Of a stretch of 51,016 bases of DNA, positions 1 through 8,006 are shown piece after piece. How positions within the stretch are numbered: position 1 is the first letter of the stretch; each line of letters begins with the position of its first letter. This DNA comes from JAEUTH01 sp044230205 (GTDB lineage: Bacteria; Bacteroidota; Bacteroidia; AKYH767-A; OLB10), in NCBI GenBank assembly GCA_044230205.1, contig JBGARN010000015.1:1-51016 (forward strand). The letters are read 5' to 3'. Both the position numbers and the translations under genes were made by a program. The notes beneath the pieces are model-generated. The model did not search any database, was not told the DNA's origin, and saw nothing but the letters and a program-made list of their open reading frames with translations.

Positions 1-525
1 CTTTTGCACATTTACCTGTTACAATTGGTTTCATTGTTTGAAATAACCAAATTTTATGATGGTATTTATAATTGGTTCAATATTCTTATCAACAAAGGAA
101 ACAAAATATTGGGTTACGTGGTGATGCCTAATCATGTTCACTTTGTAATTTATTTTACTATGCCCGATACTACTTTAAATAAAGTGGTTGGAACAGGAAA
201 AAGATTTATGGCATATGAAATAGTTGAAAGATTAAAGCAACAGGAGCAATTTATTTTATTAGAAACTCTGGCAGCAGGAGTTAATGTACTTGACCGTAAA
301 AATAAAAAACTGCATGAAATTTTTAAACCTTCTTTTGACCACAAACCTTGCATTAGTTATGAGTTCATAGAACAAAAGCTGGTTTACATACATCATAATC
401 CGGTTGCAAAACATTGGAAACTTGTTGATGACTGGAGGACCTATCCTCATTCAAGTGCTTCGTTTTATGAAACCGGTATTCAAAGAAATACAATAGTTAC
501 TCATTATCGTGAGTTTTCGTTGTAA
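1..525 (+). CDS. REP-associated tyrosine (Y1/IS200-like) transposase, 5' end cut by window edge
   Basis: This is a single-strand DNA transposase of the Y1 HUH class, of the REP-associated (RAYT) type that processes hairpin-flanked DNA. The reading frame is open to base 1, so the start lies outside the window; the first possible internal start is the TTG at position 4. Counting from that TTG, the HUH metal motif is seen as NHVHFV (His44 and His46) and the usual catalytic-tyrosine context as YIHHNPV (Tyr128). The remaining length of about 174 residues fits the family. It ends just before an imperfect hairpin at 536-578, the arrangement expected for RAYT genes and their REP ends. A helper-type Y1 transposase of a true IS200/IS605 element is an alternative, but no TnpB is present in the window. 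Confidence 0.85.
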   Translation, partial: LLHIYLLQLVSLFEITKFYDGIYNWFNILINKGNKILGYVVMPNHVHFVIYFTMPDTTLNKVVGTGKRFMAYEIVERLKQQEQFILLETLAAGVNVLDRKNKKLHEIFKPSFDHKPCISYEFIEQKLVYIHHNPVAKHWKLVDDWRTYPHSSASFYETGIQRNTIVTHYREFSL

Positions 526-535
526 CTTGTCGTGT

Positions 536-578
536 CAGAGTCATCCGCCTTGTTTATTTTTTGGGTGGACAGACTCTG
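536..578. repeat. Imperfect hairpin just downstream of the Y1 transposase (REP-like end)
   Basis: The left arm CAGAGTC-ATCCGCC (536-549) pairs with GGGTGGACAGACTCTG (563-578) around a T-rich loop, giving a stem of about 13 pairs with a small bulge. It begins 11 bases after the transposase stop codon. Its position suggests the substrate end of a REP/RAYT module. A transcription terminator is also possible, though it has no clear T-run after it. Confidence 0.45.
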
Positions 579-661
579 CCACTAAGAAAATCTCATTAAC
601 CTTAATTTTTCCGAATAATTGCGAACTTTCAACTCTCAATTTAAAGTATCAGCTCATCAGC

Positions 662-1864
662 ATGCAATTAAAACTCTCTCAGCTTACTCACTTAATTGAA
701 GCTACACTTAGTGAGGTTTTTTACGGAAAAGTTTTTTCGCTGGTTGCCGAAACTTCAGAAATAAAAAAATCAGGAGCAGGCCATTATTATTTTGATTTGA
801 TTGAAAAAGATGGCCGCAACCTTATTGCAAAAATGAATGCAGTAATCTGGAAAGGTTACTCGCAAATTATTTCCGATTTTGAAACAACAACCGGTCAGCG
901 TTTCGAACGCAACATTGAATTGCTGATGAAAGCAGAGGTGCGCTTTCACGAAGTTTATGGTTTGCAGTTACAGGTTATTGATATTGATGCCAAATATACT
1001 TTAGGAAAACTGGAGCAGGAAAGGCAGGAAACCCTGCTGAAACTTTTGAAGGAAAATCCTGAAATTATTGAAATGGTTGAAGGAAATTATATCACCAAAA
1101 ACAAAAAACTTTTTGCTCCTTTAGTTTTTCAACGCATTGCTTTGGTAACAGCACCCAACTCTGACGGGCAGCGCGATTTTAAGCATGAGCTGGAGCATAA
1201 TCAGTTTGGATATAAATTCAGCATCACTGAATTTTTAACACAGATACAAGGCAAGGATGCTGATAAAATGATTATTCATCAATTGCAATTAATTAAAGAG
1301 AAGCAGCATTTGTTTGATACAGTGGTAATGGTCAGAGGTGGAGGTTCGCAAGCCGATTTCAGTTCGTTTGATACGTATGAAATGGGAAAAACAATTGCCG
1401 GATTTGATTTGCCGGTATTGGCCGGTATTGGTCATGAGCGGAATGTAAGCATAACTGACCTGCTATGTTATGCAAGTGTAAAAACACCAACCAAGGCTGC
1501 TGCTTATCTTATCGAACACAACAGAAACTTTGAAGAGAATATTTTGGAATTGCAAATGCAGCTTTCAGAAAAAGTTGCTGCCGAACTTGAAAATAAAAAA
1601 CAATCACTTACTGAGCTGACGGATGATTTTATATTCTATATTCAGAATTGTATTGACCGGCAAAAACATCATCTTGAAAAATTTCAGATTGCCATTACGC
1701 ATCTCAATCCTGAAAATATTCTGAAGCGTGGCTTTGCAATGGTAATGAAGGATAATAAGATCATCACCAATCCTGATTTGATTGAGAGTGGTGATGCAAT
1801 AAATGTGATAATGAAAAACACGAATATTGCTGCAACGGTTACAGAAAAAAAAATAAATTTATAG
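662..1864 (+). CDS. xseA: Exodeoxyribonuclease VII large subunit
   Basis: XseA is the catalytic subunit of exonuclease VII, which degrades single-stranded DNA to oligonucleotides in the cytoplasm together with XseB. The protein opens with an OB-fold-like segment (LSQLTHLIEATLSE), then carries the VRGGGS motif followed by an acidic residue, the GIGHERNVSITD segment that matches the family core, and the C-terminal NPENILKRGFAMV motif. An in-frame start at 509 exists, but the ATG at 662 is preferred because the family begins with this OB-fold and the upstream residues look like translated noncoding sequence that would overlap the transposase. The resulting 400-aa protein is slightly short for the family but contains all blocks. 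xseB follows 68 bases downstream, as usual. Confidence 0.93.
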   Translation: MQLKLSQLTHLIEATLSEVFYGKVFSLVAETSEIKKSGAGHYYFDLIEKDGRNLIAKMNAVIWKGYSQIISDFETTTGQRFERNIELLMKAEVRFHEVYGLQLQVIDIDAKYTLGKLEQERQETLLKLLKENPEIIEMVEGNYITKNKKLFAPLVFQRIALVTAPNSDGQRDFKHELEHNQFGYKFSITEFLTQIQGKDADKMIIHQLQLIKEKQHLFDTVVMVRGGGSQADFSSFDTYEMGKTIAGFDLPVLAGIGHERNVSITDLLCYASVKTPTKAAAYLIEHNRNFEENILELQMQLSEKVAAELENKKQSLTELTDDFIFYIQNCIDRQKHHLEKFQIAITHLNPENILKRGFAMVMKDNKIITNPDLIESGDAINVIMKNTNIAATVTEKKINL

Positions 1865-1932
1865 TATGAAAGATTGCTTCGGTTACGTTGTAACCTCGCA
1901 ATGAAGAAGGCGAATTTTAAAATCGAAACATC

Positions 1933-2133
1933 ATGAAAGCTCACACTTACGAAAAAGCTTATGCTGAACTGGAAAAAATTGTTGCTTCGCTGGAAAGCGA
2001 TAAAGTTCCGTTGGATGCATTGGAAGAAAAAATAAAAAGTGCAACAGAATTAATTCAGTTTTGCCAGGCTAAACTCCGCAGCACTGAAGAAGAATTTCAA
2101 AAAGCAATGCAGAAATTAGGGAAGACGGAATAG
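1933..2133 (+). CDS. xseB: Exodeoxyribonuclease VII small subunit
   Basis: The 66-residue product has the two-helix pattern of XseB (YEKAYAELEKIVASLES, then a second helix from LDALEEKIKSA). It assembles in several copies on XseA to form active exonuclease VII. It lies directly downstream of xseA, and its stop codon is one base before the mqnA start, so the three genes are very probably cotranscribed. Confidence 0.92.
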   Translation: MKAHTYEKAYAELEKIVASLESDKVPLDALEEKIKSATELIQFCQAKLRSTEEEFQKAMQKLGKTE

Positions 2134-2134
2134 T

Positions 2135-2875
2135 ATGAACAAAATAAAAATCGCAGCGGTTTCTTATCTCAATACCAAACCGTTTTTGTATGGATTGCAA
2201 CATTGTGCCATTAAAGATAAAATTGACCTGCAAACTTTTATGCCAAGTGTTTGCGCTGATAAATTATTAAGTGGGGAAGCTGATCTAGGGTTGATTCCTG
2301 TTGCAATTATTCCTCAATTGAAAGCAGCTGAAATTATTTCTGATTATTGCATTGGTGCTGTTGGACCGGTTGGTTCAGTTTTAATACTGAGTAATGAACC
2401 GATGGAGAAAATTGAAAAAGTTTATCTCGATTATCAATCGCGAACATCGGTTGCGCTTTCAAAAATTTTATTGAAAGATTACTGGAAACATAATGTGGAG
2501 TTGGTTAATGCAACTGAAGGTTATGAAGAAAAAATTGAAGGCAATAGTGCAGGTGTTGTAATTGGCGATCGTGCATTAAAACTGAAAACAAGATTTAATT
2601 TTGTTTACGACCTGGCTGAAGCGTGGCAACAGCATACCCAACTTCCTTTTGTATTTGCATGTTGGGTGGCCAATAAAAATCTGCCCGAAGATTTTATTGC
2701 TGAATTTAATGCCGCATGTCAATACGGAATTAATCATATTGATAACCTGGTAAAAGAACTTGAAACTGAAAAAGATTTTTATCCTGATACTTTTAATTAC
2801 CTCACCAAAAGTTTAAGCTATAATTTTGATAAAGGAAAGAAAGAGGGGTTAGCATTGTTTTTATCCAGGTTATAG
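2135..2875 (+). CDS. mqnA: Chorismate dehydratase MqnA (futalosine pathway of menaquinone synthesis)
   Basis: MqnA dehydrates chorismate to 3-enolpyruvylbenzoate, the first step of the futalosine route to menaquinone. The 246-aa protein shows the periplasmic-binding-protein-like fold signatures of the family: VSYLNTKPFL at the N-terminus, GEADLGLIPVA near residue 50, VGPVGSVLI near 80, GDRAL near 145 and a LPFVFACWVA segment near 170. It starts one base after xseB and is probably translated from the same transcript. No other mqn gene is in the window, so the rest of the pathway must lie elsewhere. Its placement in an exonuclease VII operon has no obvious functional logic. Confidence 0.92.
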   Translation: MNKIKIAAVSYLNTKPFLYGLQHCAIKDKIDLQTFMPSVCADKLLSGEADLGLIPVAIIPQLKAAEIISDYCIGAVGPVGSVLILSNEPMEKIEKVYLDYQSRTSVALSKILLKDYWKHNVELVNATEGYEEKIEGNSAGVVIGDRALKLKTRFNFVYDLAEAWQQHTQLPFVFACWVANKNLPEDFIAEFNAACQYGINHIDNLVKELETEKDFYPDTFNYLTKSLSYNFDKGKKEGLALFLSRL

Positions 2876-3098
2876 CCACAATCCCGGCATAACTTGTAAG
2901 AAAAGCAATGTCCTTGATCGGGGCTTTAAATTTCTCAGGATAGCTTTCATCGTTCCAACAATAACCAAAATCACTAAAAATATTTTTTTAAAGGGCTTCA
3001 AAAGCTCAATTAATTTTTTATTTTTCAAACATCAATTTTTCAATTGAATTTTTGAGCAAATAATTTTTTAAAACCATTCACTTTAAACTTTAAGAGCT

Positions 3099-5231
3099 AT
3101 GAAAAGTTACGATGAAAAACACATTAAAAACATTGTGCTCGTTGGAGCTGCGAAATCCGGCAAAACAACATTGTGCGAAACCATGTTGTTTGAGGCCGGA
3201 CTGATAACCAGGCGAGGAACTGTTGAAGAAAAAACAACAGTAAGCGATTACACTGAAATTGAACATGTGCGCGGAGGCAGCGTTTTTGCCACTTCCATGC
3301 ATACTGAATGGAAGGATTATAAAATAAACATTATTGATACCCCAGGTCTTGATGATTTTATTGGCGAAGTAATTTCGTCCATTCGCGTTTGCGATACTGC
3401 TGTTATGCTGCTCAATGCACAGCATGGAGTGGAGGTAGGAACCGAACTGCTTTGGAGCTATATTGATAAATACCGCAAGCCAACGCTATTTGTTATTAAT
3501 CAGTGCGATCATGAGAAGAGTGATTTTTTTGCATCCTACGAACAGGCAAAAGCAGCGTTTGGCAGTGCAGTTACATTGATGCAATACCCGGTAAACCAGG
3601 GCAACGGTTTTAATGAAATTATTGATTTGCTGAAAATGACTTTATACCGCTTTGGAAAGGATGGCGGTAAGCCCGAAAAACTACCCATACCTGAAAATGA
3701 AAAACAACGTGCCGAGGAATTACACAATGCACTGGTAGAAAAAGCGGCAGAGAATGACGAAAAATTAATGGAGCTGTATTTTGAAAAAGGCAATTTGGAT
3801 GAAGATGAATTGCGCCTTGGTTTAAACAAAGGCATGATGAAACATGATGTATTTCCTGTTTTCTGCCTGAGTGCAAAAAAAGATATGGGCAGCGGACGCC
3901 TGATGGGCTTTATTGATAATGTGGCACCCAGTGCTGTGGATATGCCTGCAGAAATTGCTGAAGACGGCACTGCGGTAAAATGTGATCCTGCTAAACCCAC
4001 CACACTTTTTGTTTTCAAAACATTAATTGAACCACACCTTGGCAAACTCTCATTTTTTAAAGTGACCAGTGGCGAAGTTGCTGTGGGTATGGATTTGCAG
4101 AATGAAGCAACCTCCACAACCGAACGTATCAACCAGCTGTTTATCATGGATGGTAAAAACCGTAATCCTGTTGACGGGCCACAGCAGGTGATATTGGAGC
4201 TACGCTTAAGCTGAAAAACACCTTTACCAATCGCGCGCTGAATGGAAAGGAAGTGCTGTAAATCTTGTTCCTATTGATTTTCCGACACCGCGGATTCGTA
4301 CGGCCATCGTTGCAAAAAATAAGACTGATGATGAAAATTAGGATCAGTGCTCAGTGAAATTCACATGGCCGATCCGACATTGATAGTTGAATACTCACGC
4401 GAGTTAAAGCAGGTGATATTACATGCACAAGGTGAGCTGCATTTGCAAATGATTAAGTGGCGCATAGAGCATGTGTATAAACTCGATGTGGAATATCTGC
4501 CTGCACGTATTCCTTACCGGGAAACAATCAGAAAGCCTGCACTTGCTAACTACAGGCATAAAAAGCAATCGGGTGGGGCAGGGCAGTTTGGTGAAGTGTA
4601 TATTAAAATAGAACCTTATTATGAAGGCATGCCTGATATTACAGAATACAGTTTACGTGATAAGGAAGAGCATCCGCTGCCATGGGGTGGAAAGCTCGTT
4701 TTTAATAACTGCATTGTTGGTGGTGTTATTGACTCACGCTTTATACCAGCCATTATGAAAGGTGTAATGGAAAAAATGAACGAAGGTCCGCTTACAGGTT
4801 CTTATGTACGCGATGTGCGGGTAAGTGTGTATGATGGAAAGATGCACCCGGTGGACAGCAATGATATTTCATTTAAGATTGCCGGAATGATGGCATTTAA
4901 GGAAGCATTTCATAATGCCGAACCACAATTGCTCGAACCTATACATGAAGTGGAAGTGGAAATGCCGGAGAATATAATGGGCGAAGTGATGACTGAGTTG
5001 CAGGCGCGCAGAAGTATGATCATGGGAATGGATTCTGAAAACGGACACCAGATCATAAAAGCACATACACCACTTGCAGAAATTGATAAGCTGCAGTCGG
5101 CACTAAGAGGAATTACACAGGGAAAAGGAAAAATGACTTCCCGCTTTTTTGACTATGCACCTGTGCCAGCTGACTTGCAGAAAAAATTATCAGAAGATTA
5201 TAAGAAGCATGCTGTTGAAGAGCATCATTAA
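3099..5231 (+). pseudogene. Elongation factor G paralogue (EF-G2-like) with altered GTPase motifs; broken by three -1 frameshifts
   Basis: The rejoined reading frame is about 710 aa and covers a full EF-G: GTPase domain, domain II, and domains III-V in the C-terminal part (from 4347). The P-loop is intact (GAAKSGKT, residues 16-23), but switch I reads RGGSV (58-62) where EF-G has RGITI. G3 reads DTPGLDDF (80-87), with Leu84 replacing the catalytic His, and G4 is NQCD (134-137). These changes recall the Bacteroides EF-G2 paralogue reported to act without GTP hydrolysis. Three single-base losses near 4181, 4258 and 4337 put stops at 4212 (TGA), 4259 (TAA) and 4335 (TAG). Homology continues in the next frame each time, and the net change of -3 restores the original phase. 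Clustered sequencing errors could also explain this. Confidence 0.85.
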
Positions 5232-5248
5232 CCTGCTGCACTAAATGT

Positions 5249-5284
5249 AAGCCCTTATCAAGTTAACCTGATAAGGGCTTTTTA
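5249..5284 (+). terminator. Rho-independent terminator after the EF-G paralogue
   Basis: AAGCCCTTATCA (5249-5260) and TGATAAGGGCTT (5269-5280) form a perfect 12-bp stem with an 8-base loop, followed by a short T-run. It lies 18 bases after the stop codon of the EF-G-like gene. Confidence 0.88.
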
Positions 5285-5351
5285 ATTGTATTTTACTGAT
5301 AGTTGGGATTTGTATGCTTACTTAAAAAAACTTTTCAAGGGTTCCAACCCC

Positions 5352-5772
5352 GTGCGGCTGCTGTCCACGAACAGTGCGAACTGCAATTTTTTTCAAAGCC
5401 AGATGCAGCGTAGCACAGTGCGACAGAAAAAAATAAAGTTGGTGTTCGTGGTGCCCTTTCTTTTGTAACTTTTCTTTGGGCATCAAAGAAAAGTTTAAGA
5501 AAAGCAGAGGTTGTGTTAAAGCAAATTTGCCCGAAGGGCAATGAAAACTATAGTAAACTTTATTGCACGATAAAATTCCTGCCTTACGGCAATTTGCAAT
5601 TGCATAGTCCAGCGCTTTTTATTTCCACTTTTGTCTTGACACAAAAGTGGAGCAAAAAGTCAGGAAAAAACTAAGCGACCATTAGCACTGTCCAACTCGG
5701 CTCGCAGTTTTTTCGGTCAAACGCGCCATACTAATTTAATGATCTAAAGTTTACTTGCTAAGGTGTAATAAA
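5352..5772. repeat. Tandem multi-hairpin repeat, copy 1 (~420 bp)
   Basis: This is the first of two near-identical direct copies that begin at GTGCGGCTGCTGTCCACGAA. Three separate inverted repeats lie inside. CCACGAACA (5365-5373) pairs with TGTTCGTGG (5443-5451), with further pairing inward between A/T-rich tracts. AACTTTTCTTTG (5467-5478) pairs with CAAAGAAAAGTT (5484-5495) around a 5-base loop. TCCACTTTTGT (5624-5634) pairs with ACAAAAGTGGA (5641-5651). TTGCCC-GAA-GGGCAA near 5527 is a fourth small hairpin, lost in copy 2. The short reading frames across it look like chance translations of repeat sequence. Confidence 0.9.
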
Positions 5773-6190
5773 GTGCGGCTGCTGTCCACGAACAGGGCGA
5801 ACTTTATATTTTTCAAAGCCACGTGCAGCGTAGCACAGTGCGACAGAAAAAAATAAAGTTGGTGTTCGTGGTGCCCTTTCTTTTGTAACTTTTCTTTGGG
5901 CATCAAAGAAAAGTTTAGGAAAAGCAGAGGTTGCGTTAAAGCAAATTTGCTTATAGGGTAATGAAAACTAAAAAAAGATTAGAGTCCGATAAAATTCTTG
6001 CCTTACGGCAAATTGCAATTGCATAGTCCAACGCTTTTTATTTCCACTTTTGTCTTGACACAAAAGTGGAGCAAAAAGTCAGGAAAAAACTAAGCGACCA
6101 TTAGCACTGTCCAACGCGGCTCACAGTTTTTTCGGTCAAACGCGCCATACTATTTAATGATCTAAAGTTTACTTGCTAAGGTGTAATTAA
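5773..6190. repeat. Tandem multi-hairpin repeat, copy 2 (~418 bp)
   Basis: This copy matches copy 1 over its full length with scattered substitutions and small indels. The three main stems are kept: 5786-5794 with 5863-5871, 5887-5898 with 5904-5915, and 6043-6053 with 6060-6070. In the first stem the inner AACTTTAT block of this copy pairs with the shared ATAAAGTT of the opposite arm, better than the AACTGCAA of copy 1. No plausible protein is encoded. Confidence 0.9.
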
Positions 6191-6237
6191 GTGCGGCTGC
6201 TGTCCACGAACAGGGCGAACTTAATTTTTTCAAAGTA
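6191..6237. repeat. Tandem repeat, partial third copy (5' end only)
   Basis: The first ~47 bases of the repeat unit recur here, starting with the same GTGCGGCTGCTGTCCACGAA and ending around TTTTTTCAAAG. After this the similarity stops abruptly, so the array is two full units plus the left end of a third. The left arm CCACGAACA is present without its partner arm. Confidence 0.85.
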
Positions 6238-6335
6238 AGGTGACATTTCTTCATCATTTATTTTGGAAGAAGGCGAACCCAAAGATTTGCGATTTTCTTA
6301 ACAACTTATAAGAATTTTGACCTATTACCGGTTGT

Positions 6336-6454
6336 TATTGTATCAAAACTTTTGTTGAAAAAGTTTTTTCTGCCCCGGTTAGCTTAATCGTATAAATTCC
6401 TTTAGCTATGTTTTTCAATTTAAAATTAAAAGGAGAGAAATTTTGCACCAATAA
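6336..6454 (-). pseudogene. Relic of a T9SS type-A C-terminal sorting tail
   Basis: On the minus strand about 38 open codons end at a TAA (6336-6338) and read as the last strands of a T9SS type-A sorting domain: LKNIAKGIYTIKLTG, then EKTFSTKVLIQ. No start codon precedes it and a stop codon at 6455-6457 closes the frame upstream, so only the 3' end of a former gene remains. It lies between the tandem repeat and the DUF202 gene and overlaps the latter's upstream region. Confidence 0.6.
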
Positions 6455-6468
6455 TTACTTTTGTGGCC

Positions 6469-6732
6469 ATGACTACTGTTAAAAAATTACCTGATCAGCA
6501 AAAGCTTGCAGCACAGCGCACACACCTTGCTAATGAACGCACGCTTATGGCCTATACACGAACCTGTCTATCGCTGATTGGTTTTGGTGTTATCATATTA
6601 CGATTTGATCCATCACCATCAGCACCTCTTTTAGGCTACGGTTGCATTGCTGCATCTGCTATTGTAATGATAATTGGTTTCAGGCGATTTTATGTTCACA
6701 GGGAAAGAATAAATAACGATGATGCATCCTGA
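6469..6732 (+). CDS. DUF202 family small membrane protein
   Basis: This 87-aa protein has the DUF202 signature, with a charged helix (AQRTHLANERTLMAYTRT) running into a first membrane segment (LSLIGFGVIILRF) and a second one (LLGYGCIAASAIVMIIGF) before a basic tail. It is an inner-membrane protein of unknown function. The ATG at 6469 is chosen; a GTG two codons upstream (6463) is also possible. A TACTTTTG sequence at 6456-6463 matches the Bacteroidota -7 element. If it is used, the mRNA would start at or very near the ATG; otherwise the AGGAG at 6431 is too far away to serve as a ribosome binding site. Confidence 0.8.
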   Translation: MTTVKKLPDQQKLAAQRTHLANERTLMAYTRTCLSLIGFGVIILRFDPSPSAPLLGYGCIAASAIVMIIGFRRFYVHRERINNDDAS

Positions 6733-6771
6733 TCCTATTATTGGGAGTAAGTAATTGCCTGGCATTGTGTT

Positions 6772-8006
6772 TTACTCCACCACAAACTTACCATTATACA
6801 TTACACTATTTAAAGTTACCGTATAAAAGTACATGCCGCTTTTTAATGTTGCTGCATTTATAATAAAGCTGCTGCCTGTAGTTAGATGTGTGTTAACGAC
6901 ATTCCCCAAAACATCATATATGGTAAGCGTTACATTTTGCTGCTGCGGATTTTTAAACTGCAAGGTAGCTGTTGTGGTTATTGGGTTAGGATAAACCCAT
7001 GCCTCACCTTTACTGTACAGGTTGTTTATACCCTGGAAGTTGTATATGTTGCCAAGGCTATCAGTTTTGGCGTAGGTAACCACGCTTTGCGGAGGGGATG
7101 GGTAATACTGGCCTGTAACAGCTACACCACCATCGCTGCAGCCTGCTATTTCATATAAACTAAAATTGGTTGCCTTTTGCCATAACTTATTCCCGTTCAG
7201 ATCTGCTTTTATTATCCAGTAATCATACGATATAACAAGGTTTGAATCTGCGCTGTAAGCCATTGCACCATTATACGAACCGCCCAACAAGGGCCAGTAG
7301 CTTTGTGTAAGCATGGTATCACCATTATTATAATTTATTTTCATTAAGTGCCATCCACCTGCTTTAAAATGGCATATTGCCATAATATTGCTATCAGGCA
7401 AAAGCACAAAGGCGCTTACTGACCACCAATCGCTATTATCGCTTATGTTACCATAGGTCCTGTTCCAAATAACATTGCCCATTGAATCAACCCGGTCAAC
7501 GGTATAATAATCGGTAGCGTTGCAGGTGCTGCCGCTGGCTATTATATCGCCATTAAAGCCCTGCTTAACAGCTTCACAATAACCCATATAAACATCCCAC
7601 ATAAAATTGCCCGACTTGTCAACTTTAAAAAAACTGCCTTGTGTGGCTATTACGAAACCGTTGTCGTGCGTTTCGCAAATGGAATTTTAGCTGCTATAGC
7701 ATACCCTGAATCTAATGTTTTAATTATTTTTTCTGGCCGGAATCCAAAATGCTGCTTTGTCCATAGTGTATCTCCGTATTTATCTGTTCTTATTAGTAAA
7801 ATAGTACTTTGAGAACCAATATACATATTTGCACATATCATGAAACCGCTATCAGGCTCCTGGATAATACCTCCACCCTGATTAGCAATAAAAGCACTTC
7901 CATAATATCTCTGCCACGTAATCTGTTGCGCCTGAATATTGCAACTAATTACAATTATAAGCAGGCTACTGCACCACAACCTTACATGTGCCATTGTAAT
8001 TTTCAT
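6772..8006 (-). pseudogene. T9SS-secreted beta-propeller-type surface protein, one frameshift
   Basis: The N-terminal part (8006 to about 7676) begins with a signal peptide (LWCSSLLIIVISCNIQAQ) and repeats of the delta-60/propeller type (DSGFMICANMY, TDKYGDTLW). A one-base loss near 7672-7676 then shifts the frame. The original frame ends at 7650, while the next frame continues as ETHDNGFVIATQGS and runs without interruption to 6772. The C-terminus is a T9SS type-A sorting domain (VYPNPITTTATLQF, then LKSGMYFYTVTL). The intact protein would be about 410 aa and exported to the cell surface. Its start overlaps the 3' end of the upstream gene by 41 bases; a start at 7994 would reduce this. Ligand and role are unknown. 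Confidence 0.8.

Noticed and set aside
2877..3020. Minus-strand open frame without a start in the mqnA/EF-G gap, reading for example DFGYCWNDESYPEKFK
   Set aside because: It looks protein-like, but it has no start codon, no recognisable family and runs into mqnA. It is not strong enough to call a gene relic.
4212..4346. Programmed ribosomal frameshifting in the EF-G paralogue
   Set aside because: Three separate shifts would be needed and no slippery heptamer with a downstream structure is seen at these sites.
5286..5541. Open reading frames of 60-68 codons on both strands in the first repeat unit
   Set aside because: They lie within the hairpin-rich repeat, are not preserved as frames in copy 2 and have no recognisable sequence.
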